From Streptomyces sp. A0642 (lineage in GTDB: Bacteria > Actinomycetota > Actinomycetes > Streptomycetales > Streptomycetaceae), in the NCBI RefSeq assembly GCF_004795105.1, contig NZ_SSBL01000001.1, positions 124,001-188,000 on the forward strand: a DNA stretch of 64,000 nt. Reading direction: 5' to 3'. The notes under the pieces are model-generated. The model did no database searches. It saw only the letters and a list, made by a program, of their open reading frames with translations, and had not been told where the DNA came from. The translations under genes and the position numbers were made by a program. This document shows, piece after piece, positions 56,778 to 64,000 of this stretch (its first letter is position 1; the number at the start of each line of letters is the position of its first letter).

Positions 56778-58241
56778 ATGGACGAAGAGACCAGGTACGA
56801 GGCGGTGAGCAGCCGCGACGCGCGTTTCGACGGGGAGTTCTTCTTCGCCGTCGAGACGACCGGCATCTACTGCCGGCCGAGCTGCCCCGCCGTCACCCCC
56901 AAGCGCAAGAACGTCCGCTTCTACCCGACCGCGGCCGCCGCCCAGGGCAACGGCTTCCGGGCGTGTCGGCGCTGCCGCCCGGACGCCGTCCCCGGCTCCG
57001 CGGACTGGAACGTCCGGGCGGACGTGGTCGGCCGCGCCATGCGGATGATCGGCGACGGTGTGGTGGACCGGGAAGGCGTCCCCGGTCTCGCCCACCGGCT
57101 CGGCTACAGCGCGCGGCAGGTCCAGCGGCAGCTCAACGCCGAGCTCGGCGCCGGGCCCGTCGCCCTCGCCCGTGCCCAGCGCGCGCACACCGCACGGGTC
57201 CTGCTCCAGACCACCGCGCTGCCCGTCACCGAGATCGCCTTCGCGGCCGGTTTCGCCAGCGTGCGCCAGTTCAACGACACCGTCCGGCAGATCTACGCCC
57301 GCACCCCGAGCGAACTGCGCTCCGAGGCCGGCACCGGGCTCGGAGCCGCGGTCCGCCAGGCGCGCACCACCGGCATCCCCCTCCGGCTCGCGCACCGCGG
57401 CCCGTACGCGGCCCGTGAGGTCTTCGATCTGCTGGCCGCCGAGACGGTCGCCCGGATCGAGGAGGTCAGCGGCGAGCCGGGTTCCCGCACCTATCGTCGT
57501 ACCCTGCGCCTGCCGCACGGCACCGGCATCGCGGCCGTGGACGAGCGGTCCGCGGGCCCCTGGCTGGAGGCCCGCATCCACCTCACGGACCTGCGCGACC
57601 TGACCACCGCGGTGCAGCGGCTGCGCCGCCTGTTCGACCTGGACGCCGATCCGTACGCCGTGGACGAGCTGCTCGGCGCCGACCCGGTGCTCGCGACCGG
57701 GGTGGCCGCCCGCCCGGGGGTGCGCTCGCCGGGCACGGCGGACCCGGAGGAGTTCGCCGTGCGGGCGCTGCTGGGCCCGGCGGCCGCCGGGGAGCTGGTC
57801 GCGGTGTACGGAAAGGTCCTGGACGTGCCCTGCGGCGGGCTCACCCACGTCTTCCCCGAACCGGGCCTGCTGGCCGGTGCGTCCCACCCCGCCCTGCGGG
57901 CGCTCGCCGCCGCCCTCGCCGACGGTGAGGTGCGGCTCGACGCCGGCGCCGACCGGGACGAGGCCGAACGGGCGCTGCTGCGGCTGCCGGGCATCGAGCC
58001 GGCCACCGCCGCGCTGATCCGGATGCGCGGCCTGGGCGACCCGGACGTGGACCCGTACGGGACGCCGGGCGCGGACCGGTGGCGGCCCTGGCGCTCCTAC
58101 GGCGTACGACGCGCGGGGGCCGGGGCCGTCCGCACGCGTGAGGAGGCTCGGGCCGGCAGCGGGCCTCAGCCCCAGATCACCGCGCCGAGCCACGCCCCCG
58201 CCACCAGCAGGCACGCGAACAGCTCCGCGAGCACGGAGTAG
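56778..58241 (+). CDS. Ada/AlkA DNA alkylation repair protein
   Basis: A 487-residue bifunctional protein. N-terminal Ada domain: GIYCRPSCPAVTPKRKNV...GNGFRACRRCRPD with the Zn/methyl-acceptor Cys. Then AraC-type helix-turn-helix (GVPGLAHRLGYSARQVQRQL; TEIAFAAGFASVRQFNDTVRQIYA) and a C-terminal AlkA 3-methyladenine glycosylase with the HhH region LLRLPGIEPATAALIRMRGLGDPDV. The C-terminal tail after RWRPWRSYG is unlike the usual short helix end and runs into the convergent DUF456 gene for 76 bp, so a frame change near the end is possible. ATG at 56778; GTG one codon before is an option. Confidence 0.88.
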   Translation: MDEETRYEAVSSRDARFDGEFFFAVETTGIYCRPSCPAVTPKRKNVRFYPTAAAAQGNGFRACRRCRPDAVPGSADWNVRADVVGRAMRMIGDGVVDREGVPGLAHRLGYSARQVQRQLNAELGAGPVALARAQRAHTARVLLQTTALPVTEIAFAAGFASVRQFNDTVRQIYARTPSELRSEAGTGLGAAVRQARTTGIPLRLAHRGPYAAREVFDLLAAETVARIEEVSGEPGSRTYRRTLRLPHGTGIAAVDERSAGPWLEARIHLTDLRDLTTAVQRLRRLFDLDADPYAVDELLGADPVLATGVAARPGVRSPGTADPEEFAVRALLGPAAAGELVAVYGKVLDVPCGGLTHVFPEPGLLAGASHPALRALAAALADGEVRLDAGADRDEAERALLRLPGIEPATAALIRMRGLGDPDVDPYGTPGADRWRPWRSYGVRRAGAGAVRTREEARAGSGPQPQITAPSHAPATSRHANSSASTE

Positions 58242-58648
58242 CCGGTCGCCCGCATCACCGAGCGGACCGACGCCCAGCCGGCCCCGCGGCTGCCCAGCCG
58301 CAGCCGTTCCGCCCCGTAGATCACGCCCACGTACCCGGCGACCGCTCCGACCACCGGGACGACGAAGAACCCGATGATCCCGCCGATCCCGCCGAGCATC
58401 AGCGTCCGGCGTGGCGCCCCGGACTCACGGGGGCGGCGCGGGGGCAGCAGGGGTTTGAGCGCCTGGTTCAGCAGCAGCAGCGCCGTGGCCCCGATCAGGA
58501 CCCCCCAGGCGGCCGGCGTCCTGTCCGTCAGCGCCCACCACAGGACGGCGGCCCAGACGATCGCCTGACCGGGCACACCGGGCACCAGTACACCGATCAG
58601 GCCGAGCAGCATGACCAGGGCGACGGCGACGAGCTGCCACACACTCAT
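58166..58648 (-). CDS. DUF456-family membrane protein
   Basis: A 160-residue protein with four to five spans: VAVALVMLLGLIGVLVPGVPGQAIVWAAVLWW, WGVLIGATALLLLNQAL, GGIGGIIGFFVVPVVGAVAGYVGVIYG. The Gly-zipper-like GxxGxxxG and LVPGVPG patterns fit DUF456. Function unknown. Its 3' end overlaps the convergent Ada/AlkA gene. Confidence 0.82.
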   Translation of the reverse strand: MSVWQLVAVALVMLLGLIGVLVPGVPGQAIVWAAVLWWALTDRTPAAWGVLIGATALLLLNQALKPLLPPRRPRESGAPRRTLMLGGIGGIIGFFVVPVVGAVAGYVGVIYGAERLRLGSRGAGWASVRSVMRATGYSVLAELFACLLVAGAWLGAVIWG

Positions 58649-58750
58649 CTGACCAGCCTGCCGGAGTCCGGCCGGTCCCGCCCGTCGTCGATCCCCGCCC
58701 CGGGCTCGTAGGCGCAGCTCAGAGGCGGGGCGACGGGAGCGCCGGCCCGC

Positions 58751-59740
58751 TCAGGGGCGCGGCTCGCGGGCCACCCAGCCCCGCTCGTACGCGTGCCAGC
58801 CCAGCTGCAGCCGGGTCGACACCCCGGTGAGCTCCATCAGGCCCTTGACCCGGCGCTGCACCGTCCGCAGCCCCAGGTCCAGCTGCTTCGCCACGCTGGC
58901 ATCGGTCAGACCGGCCAGCAGCAGCGACAGGATCTCCAGATCCGTCGGATCGGGACCCGTCAGCTCCTCGCCGACCCGTCCGCTCTCGCCGAGCCGCAGC
59001 GGCATCGCCTCGCGCCACACCGCCTCGAAGAGCCCCGTCAGCGACTCCAGCAGCCCGGAGGCGTGCACCACCAGAGCGGCGGGTTCCGCCCCGCGGCCGG
59101 TCAGCGGCACCATCGCCAGCGCCCCGTCCGCGATGACGAGTTTCGTCGGAACCCGGTCCACGACGCGGCACTGCTCGTTGCGGCTCAGCGCCGCCGAGAG
59201 CTCCACGATGCCCGACGGGAGCCCGAGCACCTCACGTTCGACCACCACCCGGAACGACACCCCGCGCGTCGCGGCCTGCTCCTCGGACTCGTTGTCGAGC
59301 CCGCTGACCGCGATCGGGTTCCCGGTGACCAGGGCGCACACCTCGCTCGCCGCCCCCAGCTGCAGCTGATGGAAACGGTGCGCCACCGCGCTCGCCCCGG
59401 TGACCACCTCGACCAGGTCGTGCACGGCCGGCTCGTCGGCGTCCGCCCGGTACTCCTCGGCCAGGAGCGCCGCCGCCAGCTCCGCCTGCTCCAGCTCGTG
59501 ACGCTGCTGCGTCAGCAGTGCTCCCAGCGCGACGCCGGGCGGCGCCGCCACCCACCGCCCCGTACGGGCCGAGGACTGGGCCGCCAGTCCGTGCTGCTCC
59601 AGCCGCCGCAGTGCCCGCTCGGTGTCCCGTTCGGGCAGCGCGAGCCGGTGCGAGAGATCCGAGACCTCCGCGGCCCCCACCGCCACGAGCGCGCGGTAGG
59701 CCGACTCCTGTGTCTCGTCGAGACCTATGGCTCCCAGCAT
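58751..59740 (-). CDS. TrmB-like/LuxR-type regulator
   Basis: A 329-residue regulator. The N-terminus is a TrmB-like winged helix (MLGAIGLDETQESAYRALVAVGAAEVSDLSHRLALPERDTERALRRLEQHGL), followed by a phospholipase-D-like/TrmB effector region (SRNEQCRVVDRVPTKLVIADGALAMVPLTGRG) and a C-terminal LuxR helix-turn-helix (DLEILSLLLAGLTDASVAKQLDLGLRTVQRRVKGLMELTG). The ATG at 59740 gives this end. It is divergent from the large subtilase gene; a perfect palindrome lies between. Confidence 0.85.
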   Translation of the reverse strand: MLGAIGLDETQESAYRALVAVGAAEVSDLSHRLALPERDTERALRRLEQHGLAAQSSARTGRWVAAPPGVALGALLTQQRHELEQAELAAALLAEEYRADADEPAVHDLVEVVTGASAVAHRFHQLQLGAASEVCALVTGNPIAVSGLDNESEEQAATRGVSFRVVVEREVLGLPSGIVELSAALSRNEQCRVVDRVPTKLVIADGALAMVPLTGRGAEPAALVVHASGLLESLTGLFEAVWREAMPLRLGESGRVGEELTGPDPTDLEILSLLLAGLTDASVAKQLDLGLRTVQRRVKGLMELTGVSTRLQLGWHAYERGWVAREPRP

Positions 59741-59859
59741 CCCCGGACCCCTCCGACCGTGTCGCGTCCCGCTGTTCGGCGACCGGCCGTGGCGGAAAGC
59801 GGCCACGGCGTAAACCCGCCGGGGCACATCATCCCCGTACCGCCCGTCACTCTGCCAAT

Positions 59860-59869
59860 GTGGCGCCAC
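59860..59869. promoter_or_regulatory. Perfect palindrome GTGGCGCCAC between the regulator and subtilase
   Basis: The 10-bp perfect palindrome sits in the 198-bp divergent region, 70 bp before the subtilase start. It may be the site of the adjacent regulator. Confidence 0.35.
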
Positions 59870-59938
59870 CGCAGCACCAACAACCTCCGGAATGGGGTCC
59901 TTTGGGTCTGTCCGTTCCGGTTTTACTTGGGGAGAGCG

Positions 59939-62900
59939 ATGCGTCCGATATCGCGTACGGCACTGGGGGCGGCCACCGCCGCCGTCCTCGCCGTCACGGT
60001 GATCGCGCCGTCCGTGGCAGCGCCACAGGGCGACGCGGGCACGAAGAGACCGCTGACCGGCAGCGCGGCCGCCACGGCCCAGCGGGACAAGCCCGTCACG
60101 GTCACCCTGGTCACCGGCGACAAGGTGCTGGTGAGCACCGACGGCTCGGGCAACGCCTCGGCCGTGGCGCTGCCCCGCGAGGACGGCACCGTCCCCCTCG
60201 TCCAGACCCGCCGCTCGGGCAAGGACCTGTACGTCTACCCGGACACCGCGGTGAAGGCGCTCGCCGGGGGCACCGTCGACGAGGAGCTCTTCAACGTCAC
60301 CGGGCTCATCCGCCAGGGGTACGACGACGCGCACGCGGACTCCGTACCGCTGATCGCGACCTACTCCCAGAGCCTCGCACGCACCGCGCCCGCCACCCCG
60401 CGCGGCGCCGAGCGCGGCCTCGCCCTTCCGGCCATCGACGGTGTGGCGCTCAAGGCAGACAAGAAGCGGACCGCCGGATTCTGGTCGGACATGACCGGAA
60501 CCAGCCGGTCCCGCTCCGCCGCCGGGCTGAAGAAGCTGTGGCTCGATCGCAAGGTCGAGGCCAGCCTCGACCGCTCGACCAAGCAGATCGGCGCCGACCT
60601 CGCCTGGGCCGCCGGTTACGACGGCAAGGGCACCAAGGTCGCGGTCCTGGACACCGGCGCGGACGCCGAGCATCCGGACCTCAAGGGCCGGATCACCGCG
60701 TCGGAAAACTTCACCGACTCCGACACCACCGACGACCGCCAGGGCCACGGCACCCACACCCTCTCCACCGTGGGCGGGTCCGGCGCGGCCAGTGACGGGA
60801 AGAAGAAGGGCGTCGCCCCCGGCGCCGACCTGCTCGTCGGGAAGGTGCTCAACGACAGCGGCTCCGGCGACTCCTCCTGGATCATCGCGGGCATGCAGTG
60901 GGCCGTCGACCAGAAGGCCGACGTCGTCTCCATGAGTCTGGGCAGCCCGGTCCCCACCGACTGCACCGACCCGATGAGCCTGGCCGCCGAGGAACTCGGC
61001 AAGAGCAAGGACACCCTGTTCGTCATCGCGGCCGGCAACTCGGGGCCGTCGCTCAACACCGTCTCCTCACCCGGGTGCGCGCCCAGCGTGCTGACCGTCG
61101 GCGCGGTCGATCGCGACGACTCCACCGCCTCGTTCTCCAGCCGCGGACCCGCGATCGGCTCGCACACCCTCAAGCCCGAGATCGCCGCCCCGGGCGTCGC
61201 GATCTCCGCCGCCGCGGCGGGAGGCCGCGGGATCTACGCCTACCAGTCGATGTCCGGTACGTCGATGGCCACCCCGCATGTCGCGGGCGCCGCCGCCATC
61301 GTCGGGCAGCGCCACCCCGACTGGACGGCCCAGCAGGTCAAGGCGGCCCTGGTGTCGTCCGCGAAGAGCGACATCCCCGGTGACGTACGCGAGACCGGCG
61401 GTGGCCGGCTCGACGTCAAGGCCGCCATCGACACGACGCTGACCGGCGCGCCCGCAATCCAGGGCGGCACCTTCAACTGGCCGCAGGACAGGACGGACCG
61501 CACCACGGTGCAGGTCCCGTACACCAATACCGGCGCCGAGCCGGTGAAGCTGTCGCTCACCGTGCAGGGCGTGACGGGCAACGACGGCTCCGCCGTCCGC
61601 TCGTCCGTCGCCGCACTCGGCGCGAAGAGCGTCACCGTGCCCGCCGGAGCGACCGTCGAGGTCCCGCTGAGGCTCGACCCGACCGCGAAGCTCCTGGACC
61701 ACCAGTACGGCGACGTCACCGGCCGGGTCCTGGCCACCGCCGCCGGCGGCGTCAAGGTCTCCACCCCGTTCTCGCTGTACGTGGGCGCCGAGACCGTCAC
61801 CCTGCGCGTCAAGCTGATCGACCGCAACGGCAAGCCCGCCGCGGGCTCGTCCTCGCTCGACGTCATCGGCACCGACACCGCCACCGGCGAGCGCCGCTTC
61901 AACGACGGCTCCACGGACCAGGTCTACGAGGTGCGCCCCGGCGCCTACTTCGTCTCCAGCTTCATCATCTCGGCCGACCCGGACGACGCCACCGGAAGCC
62001 TGCCCCGCTCGGTCGGCTACCTCGCCCGCCCTCAGCTGAACGTCACCAAGGACTCCGTCCTGGTACTGGACGCCCGCAAGGCGCACCCGCTGAAGGTGAG
62101 GACCGAGGACCGGACCACCGAGACCCGCAGCGCGACCCTCGCCTTCGGCCGCAGCTGGGACGACGCCTGGCTGCACTCGGGCTCGATCTCCGGGAGCGGA
62201 GTCATCAAGGACTACCTGGTCGACATCCAGGGCAAGGCCCGGGACGGCGACTTCGAGTTCAACAGCTTCTGGCGTGCCTACGCCCCGCAGATCGAAAGGC
62301 TCGCGGTCGTCGGCGGCGCCACGCTGCACCCCACCCCCGCGTCCTCCGGATCCGTCAACCTCGACGGAACGGGCCAGGCCGCCCTCGTCGACGCCGGCAC
62401 CGGCACCCCCGACGAGCTGAAGGCCGCCGGTGTCTCCGGCCGGATCGCCCTGGTCCGCGTCGCGGACGACGGCTTCGTGGCCGGCCAGGCACGCAACGCC
62501 AAGGCCGCCGGAGCGGTGGCGGTCATCGCCCACCGCCCGTCCCCCGGCCCGTGGAAGCCGTCCGTCGGATACGGCGCGGCGCCCCTGCCCACGCTCGGCA
62601 TCCAGGCGGACGAGGCGGCCGGCCTGAGCGCCGCCCTGGCCGCCGGACCGGTGAAGCTGAGCTGGAAGGCCACCGCGGTCAGCCCGTTCGTCTACAACCT
62701 GGCCTTCCCCGAGACGGGAACCGTCACCTCCGACCGCACGTACAAGGTCAGGGACCGGTCCCTCGGCACGGTCGAGTCCGCATACGAGTCCATGGGCGTC
62801 GCCGCCGACTACGTGGACACCCTTCTCGCTACCCGTCCCCACGGCGCCACGTACGGCGTCGGCGGGTTCGACACCGTCGCCGCACCCGGGCGGCGTACCG

Positions 62901-63709
62901 AGTACTACTCGGCGGGCGACGGCTCCTGGCAGCGCTACCTCTCCTCCAGCTTCCCCTGGGGCGAGTCCATGGTCGACAGGACGCGTACGTACCAGGCAGG
63001 CTCGCACCGCTCCGAGCACTGGTACGGCGGCATCCTCGTCCCGTCCGCGCCCCGCGACGGCCAGGGCGAGGAGCAGCTCGCCGCCGAGCGCCAGGACAAT
63101 CTCATCGGCGTCGCCCCGGGCTTCTGGAGCGACAGCGAACACGGAGGACTCCAGGGCTCCTTCGGGGACATGGGCAGCCTGCGCCTCAGCAGCGGCGGCA
63201 CAGTGATCGATGAACTGGGCTGGCCGTCCGGGGTCTTCACCGTCCCGGCCGGGGACGCCGCGTACGAGCTCACCATGACGACCATGAAGGCGGGCCAGCC
63301 CGCCGCCGTGTGGAAGCGGTCGACCATGACCGCGACCACCTGGAAGTTCCGTTCGCACCGGGACGAGAACGCCTATTCGCAGGGCATCCCGCTGCTCTTC
63401 CCCGGCTACGGTCTGCCGTCGGACGGCATGAAGACCCTCGCGGCGAAGGACGGCCAGCGGATCGGCCTGAGCGTCACGGGGCACGCCGGCTACACGCCCG
63501 GCACGCTCACGGCCGCCAAGGTCTCGTACTCCTATGACGGCGGCGAGACCTGGACCGCGGCCACCACCGCCCGGAACGGCGGCCGTTGGACCGCGACGGT
63601 GAACCACGCGGGCGCGGCCGGCAAGGCCGTCACGCTGCGCACCGAACTGACGGACTCCCACGGCAACTCCGTCGTCCAGACCGTGACCAACGCGTACGCC
63701 GTGCGCTGA
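59939..63709 (+). CDS. Large secreted subtilisin-like serine protease
   Basis: A 1256-residue S8 protease. ATG at 59939 follows GGGGAG. Signal peptide SRTALGAATAAVLAVTVIAPSVAA; a propeptide of about 200 residues (VTVTLVTGDKVLVS...) precedes the catalytic domain with D238 (VLDTGAD), H270 (GHGTHT), the oxyanion Asn of AAGNSGPS and S442 (SGTSMATPHVAG). The remaining 700 residues carry beta-rich domains, including a PA-like insertion (AKAAGAVAVIAHRPSPGPW). It is an exported degradative protease with its own strong terminator; divergent from a regulator. Confidence 0.93.
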   Translation: MRPISRTALGAATAAVLAVTVIAPSVAAPQGDAGTKRPLTGSAAATAQRDKPVTVTLVTGDKVLVSTDGSGNASAVALPREDGTVPLVQTRRSGKDLYVYPDTAVKALAGGTVDEELFNVTGLIRQGYDDAHADSVPLIATYSQSLARTAPATPRGAERGLALPAIDGVALKADKKRTAGFWSDMTGTSRSRSAAGLKKLWLDRKVEASLDRSTKQIGADLAWAAGYDGKGTKVAVLDTGADAEHPDLKGRITASENFTDSDTTDDRQGHGTHTLSTVGGSGAASDGKKKGVAPGADLLVGKVLNDSGSGDSSWIIAGMQWAVDQKADVVSMSLGSPVPTDCTDPMSLAAEELGKSKDTLFVIAAGNSGPSLNTVSSPGCAPSVLTVGAVDRDDSTASFSSRGPAIGSHTLKPEIAAPGVAISAAAAGGRGIYAYQSMSGTSMATPHVAGAAAIVGQRHPDWTAQQVKAALVSSAKSDIPGDVRETGGGRLDVKAAIDTTLTGAPAIQGGTFNWPQDRTDRTTVQVPYTNTGAEPVKLSLTVQGVTGNDGSAVRSSVAALGAKSVTVPAGATVEVPLRLDPTAKLLDHQYGDVTGRVLATAAGGVKVSTPFSLYVGAETVTLRVKLIDRNGKPAAGSSSLDVIGTDTATGERRFNDGSTDQVYEVRPGAYFVSSFIISADPDDATGSLPRSVGYLARPQLNVTKDSVLVLDARKAHPLKVRTEDRTTETRSATLAFGRSWDDAWLHSGSISGSGVIKDYLVDIQGKARDGDFEFNSFWRAYAPQIERLAVVGGATLHPTPASSGSVNLDGTGQAALVDAGTGTPDELKAAGVSGRIALVRVADDGFVAGQARNAKAAGAVAVIAHRPSPGPWKPSVGYGAAPLPTLGIQADEAAGLSAALAAGPVKLSWKATAVSPFVYNLAFPETGTVTSDRTYKVRDRSLGTVESAYESMGVAADYVDTLLATRPHGATYGVGGFDTVAAPGRRTEYYSAGDGSWQRYLSSSFPWGESMVDRTRTYQAGSHRSEHWYGGILVPSAPRDGQGEEQLAAERQDNLIGVAPGFWSDSEHGGLQGSFGDMGSLRLSSGGTVIDELGWPSGVFTVPAGDAAYELTMTTMKAGQPAAVWKRSTMTATTWKFRSHRDENAYSQGIPLLFPGYGLPSDGMKTLAAKDGQRIGLSVTGHAGYTPGTLTAAKVSYSYDGGETWTAATTARNGGRWTATVNHAGAAGKAVTLRTELTDSHGNSVVQTVTNAYAVR

Positions 63710-63726
63710 CGCCCGGTCACCCGACC

Positions 63727-63778
63727 GGTCCGCCGGGCGTCCTTCCCGTGGGGGGTGGGGCCGCCCGGCGGACCTTTT
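63727..63778 (+). terminator. Intrinsic terminator after the subtilase
   Basis: GGTCCGCCGGGCG (63727-63739) pairs with CGCCCGGCGGACC (63762-63774), followed by TTTT. The stem is 13 bp and starts 18 bp after the stop codon. Confidence 0.85.
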
Positions 63779-63849
63779 CCGAGTGGCCCCTCGGCCAGTT
63801 TTTCCGGATGTCCCGTTTTCGCGCGGCCTCGGCGGTGGACAATAAGGGC

Positions 63850-64000
63850 ATGAGTCAGCAGGGGGAGAGGCCCGCCGCCCAAGAGGACGACTGGTGGCGC
63901 AGGCTGTACGACGATGCGGCCCCGGACACCGGGGCGAGCCAGGCGGCCGACAGTCTCGACGACCGCTTCGACTCGGCGTCGGACGCGGTGGCACCCGACG
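63850..64000 (+). CDS. Start of an unidentified gene (cut by window edge)
   Basis: An ATG behind AATAAGGGC opens a frame of 50 residues to the right edge: MSQQGERPAAQEDDWWRRLY and on, then an acidic, Asp/Ser/Ala-rich run. The beginning resembles the polar N-terminal tail of several streptomycete membrane proteins or kinase substrates, but the family cannot be told from this fragment. Confidence 0.55.
   Translation, partial: MSQQGERPAAQEDDWWRRLYDDAAPDTGASQAADSLDDRFDSASDAVAPD

Overview
The window is very GC-rich with strong third-position GC bias. It encodes chaplins, rodlins, a mycothiol-type thiol oxidoreductase, an actinobacterial sulfate-assimilation operon with its own leader peptide, and a few genes with the rare TTA (bldA) codon. 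Together these point to a Streptomyces chromosome. No rRNA, tRNA or CRISPR array was seen.

Layout. 1-2.5 kb: an aldo/keto reductase cut by the left edge and two small redox or thiol-related enzymes. 1.7-11.2 kb (minus): one sulfur-assimilation block, cysI, a zinc-ribbon protein, cysH, cysC, cysD, cysN, a sulfonate-type ABC importer and a sirohydrochlorin chelatase, led by a 27-residue cysteine-type leader peptide. 11.4-18 kb: GNAT, GAF-type regulator, AidB-like dehydrogenase, YihY membrane protein, Trypco1-like protein, AraC regulator and VOC protein. 18-22.5 kb: a 3-hydroxyacyl-CoA dehydrogenase and a two-subunit CoA-transferase, divergent from a LysR regulator.

22.6-35.2 kb is the most unusual region and reads as a RiPP (modified peptide) locus. 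The minus arm holds a LuxR-type regulator, a zinc-ribbon/cyclase/ATPase signalling protein, a subtilase without signal peptide, a GAF protein and an ATP-grasp enzyme, all with overlapping ends. The plus arm holds a 65-residue precursor-like peptide ending in its only Cys, a radical SAM/SPASM enzyme, an HFCD-type flavoprotein decarboxylase, an MFS exporter and a cobalamin-type radical SAM enzyme. The C-terminal 60 residues of the regulator are a homologue of the N-terminal part of the precursor. Both the regulator and the SPASM enzyme carry a TTA codon.

35.2-41.3 kb is an accessory patch: a dead IS110-family transposase interrupted by a MITE-like element, then a PrsW-like membrane protein fused to a CdiA-type nuclease toxin domain with a SitI3-like immunity gene, then a probably frameshifted hypothetical gene and a GNAT. 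41.6-49.8 kb: thiolase, PAP2 phosphatase, a NarL-type two-component system, hypotheticals, methyltransferase and FAD monooxygenase.

49.9-54.5 kb is an aerial-hyphae coat locus: a sortase-anchored double chaplin with a His/Pro-rich linker, three rodlins, a short chaplin and two small unknown proteins. The three rodlin genes share an upstream element with identical internal spacing, and most genes here end in a strong hairpin. 54.6-64 kb: a DUF5949-like protein, rsgA, an Ada/AlkA DNA-repair protein, a DUF456 protein, a TrmB/LuxR-like regulator, a large secreted subtilase and the start of a gene cut by the right edge.
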